Part shown: piece after piece, positions 62,284 through 64,000 of the stretch
Layout of the letters: the number at the start of each line of letters is the position of its first letter
Numbering within the stretch: the first letter of the stretch is position 1
NCBI RefSeq assembly: GCF_022531965.1
Contig: NZ_CP092831.1
Span: 3,109,001 to 3,173,000 of the forward strand
Direction of reading: 5' to 3'
DNA: 64,000 nucleotides
DNA from: Paenibacillus peoriae
Lineage (GTDB): Bacteria; Bacillota; Bacilli; Paenibacillales; Paenibacillaceae
The notes under the pieces: generated by a model
Database searches by the model: none
Told to the model about the DNA's origin: nothing
Seen by the model: the letters and a program-made list of their open reading frames with translations, nothing else
Program-made: the position numbers and the translations under genes

Positions 62284-63659
62284 TCAGGAATCTGAAACTG
62301 AACGTCTATATACAATAACAGATAAAATCCCGCTAATTATAATGACCACTGAAAAAATCAATAACATATTGCTATATAAATAAGCAGATGGAAAATTAAT
62401 GATTGGTATAAATTTTTGATGAATAAGACGTATTGACAATAAGCCTCCTACAACTGAAATCCCCGTTCCTTCTGATAAAAAGCTTATAAAATTAAGCAAG
62501 CTCATTCCTGCGCCAGCTTCTTCTTGTTTTAAACTACTTGAAACAATAGTGGATATTACTGTTTTAATAAAAGAAAGACCACCGAAAACAAAGACTAGAA
62601 TAATAGACATCAGCCAAGGTGTCATTTCAATAAAGAAAGCAGCTACCAAAAAACTGACGGCAAGAAATGCAACGCCGACTGCTAGCACATGTAAGGAACC
62701 TTTCTTATCAACAAGTGCTCCTCCAAGAAAACCAAAGAAAATAACACTTATCGTTCCAGGAAAAATAATTCCACTGCCAAACATTGCGGTACTTAAGTGG
62801 TGAACGTCTTTCATCATATAAGGGACCATAGAAACAAATCCAGCTACGGTACCAAACATAAGCCCGCCACAAAGGATTCCTATCATAAATGCAGTATTTT
62901 TCCCCAATGAAGGATCAACAAAAGAATTGGTTACTTGTCTGATATGTTTTAAAAAGATCAAGAAAAATAGAACACTTATCACCAGAAAAGAAATTCTGTA
63001 AGAAGTTGTATACAACATAAACAATACAATACCTAGAGATATAAGCACGATTCCTGCAATGTCAAACGAGCCCTTTGAAATGACTTCCTTTTTCAATAAT
63101 TTTATCAGGAAGGGAACAGTTACAAACGTTAAAACAGGAAGAAGCAGTAAATAAGCCAATGAATATAATGAGCAATCACCCCACCAATAGCCGGTCCTAT
63201 CCCTTCACCCATTGCTACGATAGACCCGATGAGGCCATATGCCTTTCCCCTGTTTTCTTTTGGGATATAGCGAGCAACTACGACCATCACAAGTGAAGGA
63301 AATGCAGCTGCACCAATCCCTTGTATAAATCGCCCCAAGATAAGTGTTGGAAAAAAAGTATGTCCCACAAATCCAATTAATGATCCTATGCAATTCACTA
63401 TGATTCCAAACAGGAGCAACCTTTTAATACCTAACTGATCAGATAGCTTTCCGTATATAGCTGTTCCTATAGAAAAACTTAGCATAAAGGCAGTATTCAC
63501 CCAATTTGTAATGGCTGGTGTCTTATTGAATTCATCAGCAATATCAGGTAAAGAGATATTAAGAACCATTTCATTTAACACACTAAAAAACGAAAGAACA
63601 CAAAGCCACATTAAAATTTGGTTATAGCTCAAAACGGACTGTGAATAAGGGGTTTTCAC
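62284..63659 (-). pseudogene. tet(L)/tet(K)-like tetracycline efflux MFS gene, broken by one frameshift
   Basis: Start GTG 63659 has GGAGGG six bases upstream. The first frame (to TAA at 63129) gives the N-terminal half of a 14-helix MFS exporter ([54 protein letters not shown]) and then ends in nonsense; a second frame gives the C-terminal half ([55 protein letters not shown]). The sequences match Tet(L)/Tet(K) closely. One missing base in TGGCTTATTT near 63150 (expected TGGTCTTATTT) explains it. A TTG at 63159 could restart the second half, but no activity is expected. Confidence 0.85.
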
Positions 63660-63686
63660 TTTTGACCCTCCAGAAACAAGATACAT

Positions 63687-64000
63687 TCAAGACATGAGTG
63701 TATCCTTGCTCCATATCATTGGAGGTTTAATATCAGCGCCTATTTCCATACGAGAAAATGTAATGATCTTTTGGTCACCATCCCAGCCCCCTATGATTAC
63801 AATATAGAGCGTATATCGCTCTTGTGGTCCCCTCTTCCAAAACCAGCAGACGCGCCTTTATGTCCATTACACTGCTACCTGTTCTTATCTCCAGTCCTTC
63901 ATGTTGGACCACATCATTGCTCAGTAGAATAATTGTACAGTATTGGTAATAGCGTTTTGATATCGGGTAACAAAGCGTTCAGCTTCTTTATTACCTGTCG
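63687..64000 (-). pseudogene. Scrambled coding remnants upstream of the tet(L)-like gene
   Basis: Three overlapping minus-strand stretches read as protein-like text in different frames, each ended by a stop: TGNKEAERFVTRYQNAITN (from the edge), GLEIRTGSSVMDIKARLLVL, and IIGGWDGDQKIITFSRMEI ending at 63687-63689. They look like one gene decayed by at least two frameshifts. No family was recognised, and no complete gene is present in this 314-base stretch. Confidence 0.35.

Noticed and set aside
63687..63780. A tet(L)-style leader peptide in front of the pseudogene
   Set aside because: A short frame ending at 63687 exists, but it continues upstream as part of a decayed gene and has no ribosome site of its own.
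1..64000. tRNA, rRNA, CRISPR arrays, complete insertion sequences, prophage
   Set aside because: No cloverleaf, rRNA signature, spaced repeats, transposase or phage structural genes were recognised on either strand.

Overview
The window looks like chromosomal DNA of a Gram-positive, spore-forming Firmicute, most likely a Paenibacillus of the polymyxa type. The reasons are strong GGAGG-type ribosome binding sites, sigma-A promoters, U-tailed terminators, moderate GC content, a lexA / yneA / ynzC neighbourhood like that of Bacillus, a TPP-riboswitch thiamine operon, and a satA-type streptothricin acetyltransferase. The genus is an inference from gene content and protein style; no search was run. 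No rRNA, tRNA, CRISPR array or insertion sequence was recognised.

Layout. 1-6.3 kb: end of an amidohydrolase-like gene, a DUF1399/GRDP-like membrane protein with a His/Cys/Ser tail, then glycogen synthesis (glgB-glgA divergent from glgC). 6.3-11.7 kb: an overlapping operon of ABC ATPase, FG-GAP lipoprotein, response regulator and histidine kinase, then an MFS transporter with a possible Fur site and an unexplained 120-nt RNA gene upstream. 12-20 kb: an ArsR-like regulator, HAD phosphatase, topB, gltD and dfrA-thyA. 20-25.3 kb: the pdhABCD operon, with a nearly perfect lipoyl-domain duplication inside pdhC. 25.5-29.2 kb: esterase, low-molecular-weight tyrosine phosphatase, thiN, NlpC/P60 hydrolase and an orphan pseudo-receiver regulator. 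29.3-33.6 kb: the tenI-thiO-thiS-thiG-thiF operon behind a TPP riboswitch; tenI appears to start at ATC.

33.6-35.2 kb holds an ABC-F ATPase. 35.4-46.1 kb is the most unusual region: one co-directional operon for a divergent Tad/type II-like secretion or pilus machine. It begins with a Ser/Thr kinase fused to a MinD-like domain, followed by a SAF (CpaB-like) protein, two degenerate MinD/CpaE-like proteins, a membrane-anchored CpaF-like ATPase, a fused TadB/TadC-like platform, and several small single-pass envelope proteins, one of them frameshifted. Its leader carries a promoter and an attenuator-like hairpin.

46-51.2 kb: a tightly packed operon containing base-excision repair genes (a zinc-finger-defective Fpg and endonuclease IV), a cyclic-phosphate-processing receiver, a thioredoxin, a YlmA-like ABC ATPase and an RlmM-like methyltransferase, plus a NagD-like phosphatase. 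51.7-57 kb: rnz, metH and mtnD. 57-60.1 kb: HAD phosphatase, a small membrane protein, ynzC-like, yneA-like and lexA, with several LexA operators between the last two. 60.4-64 kb is accessory: a secreted small protein, two tandem arginine-rich microproteins absent from the supplied longer reading frames, satA, a tet(L)-like efflux gene killed by a one-base deletion, and scrambled coding remnants at the edge.
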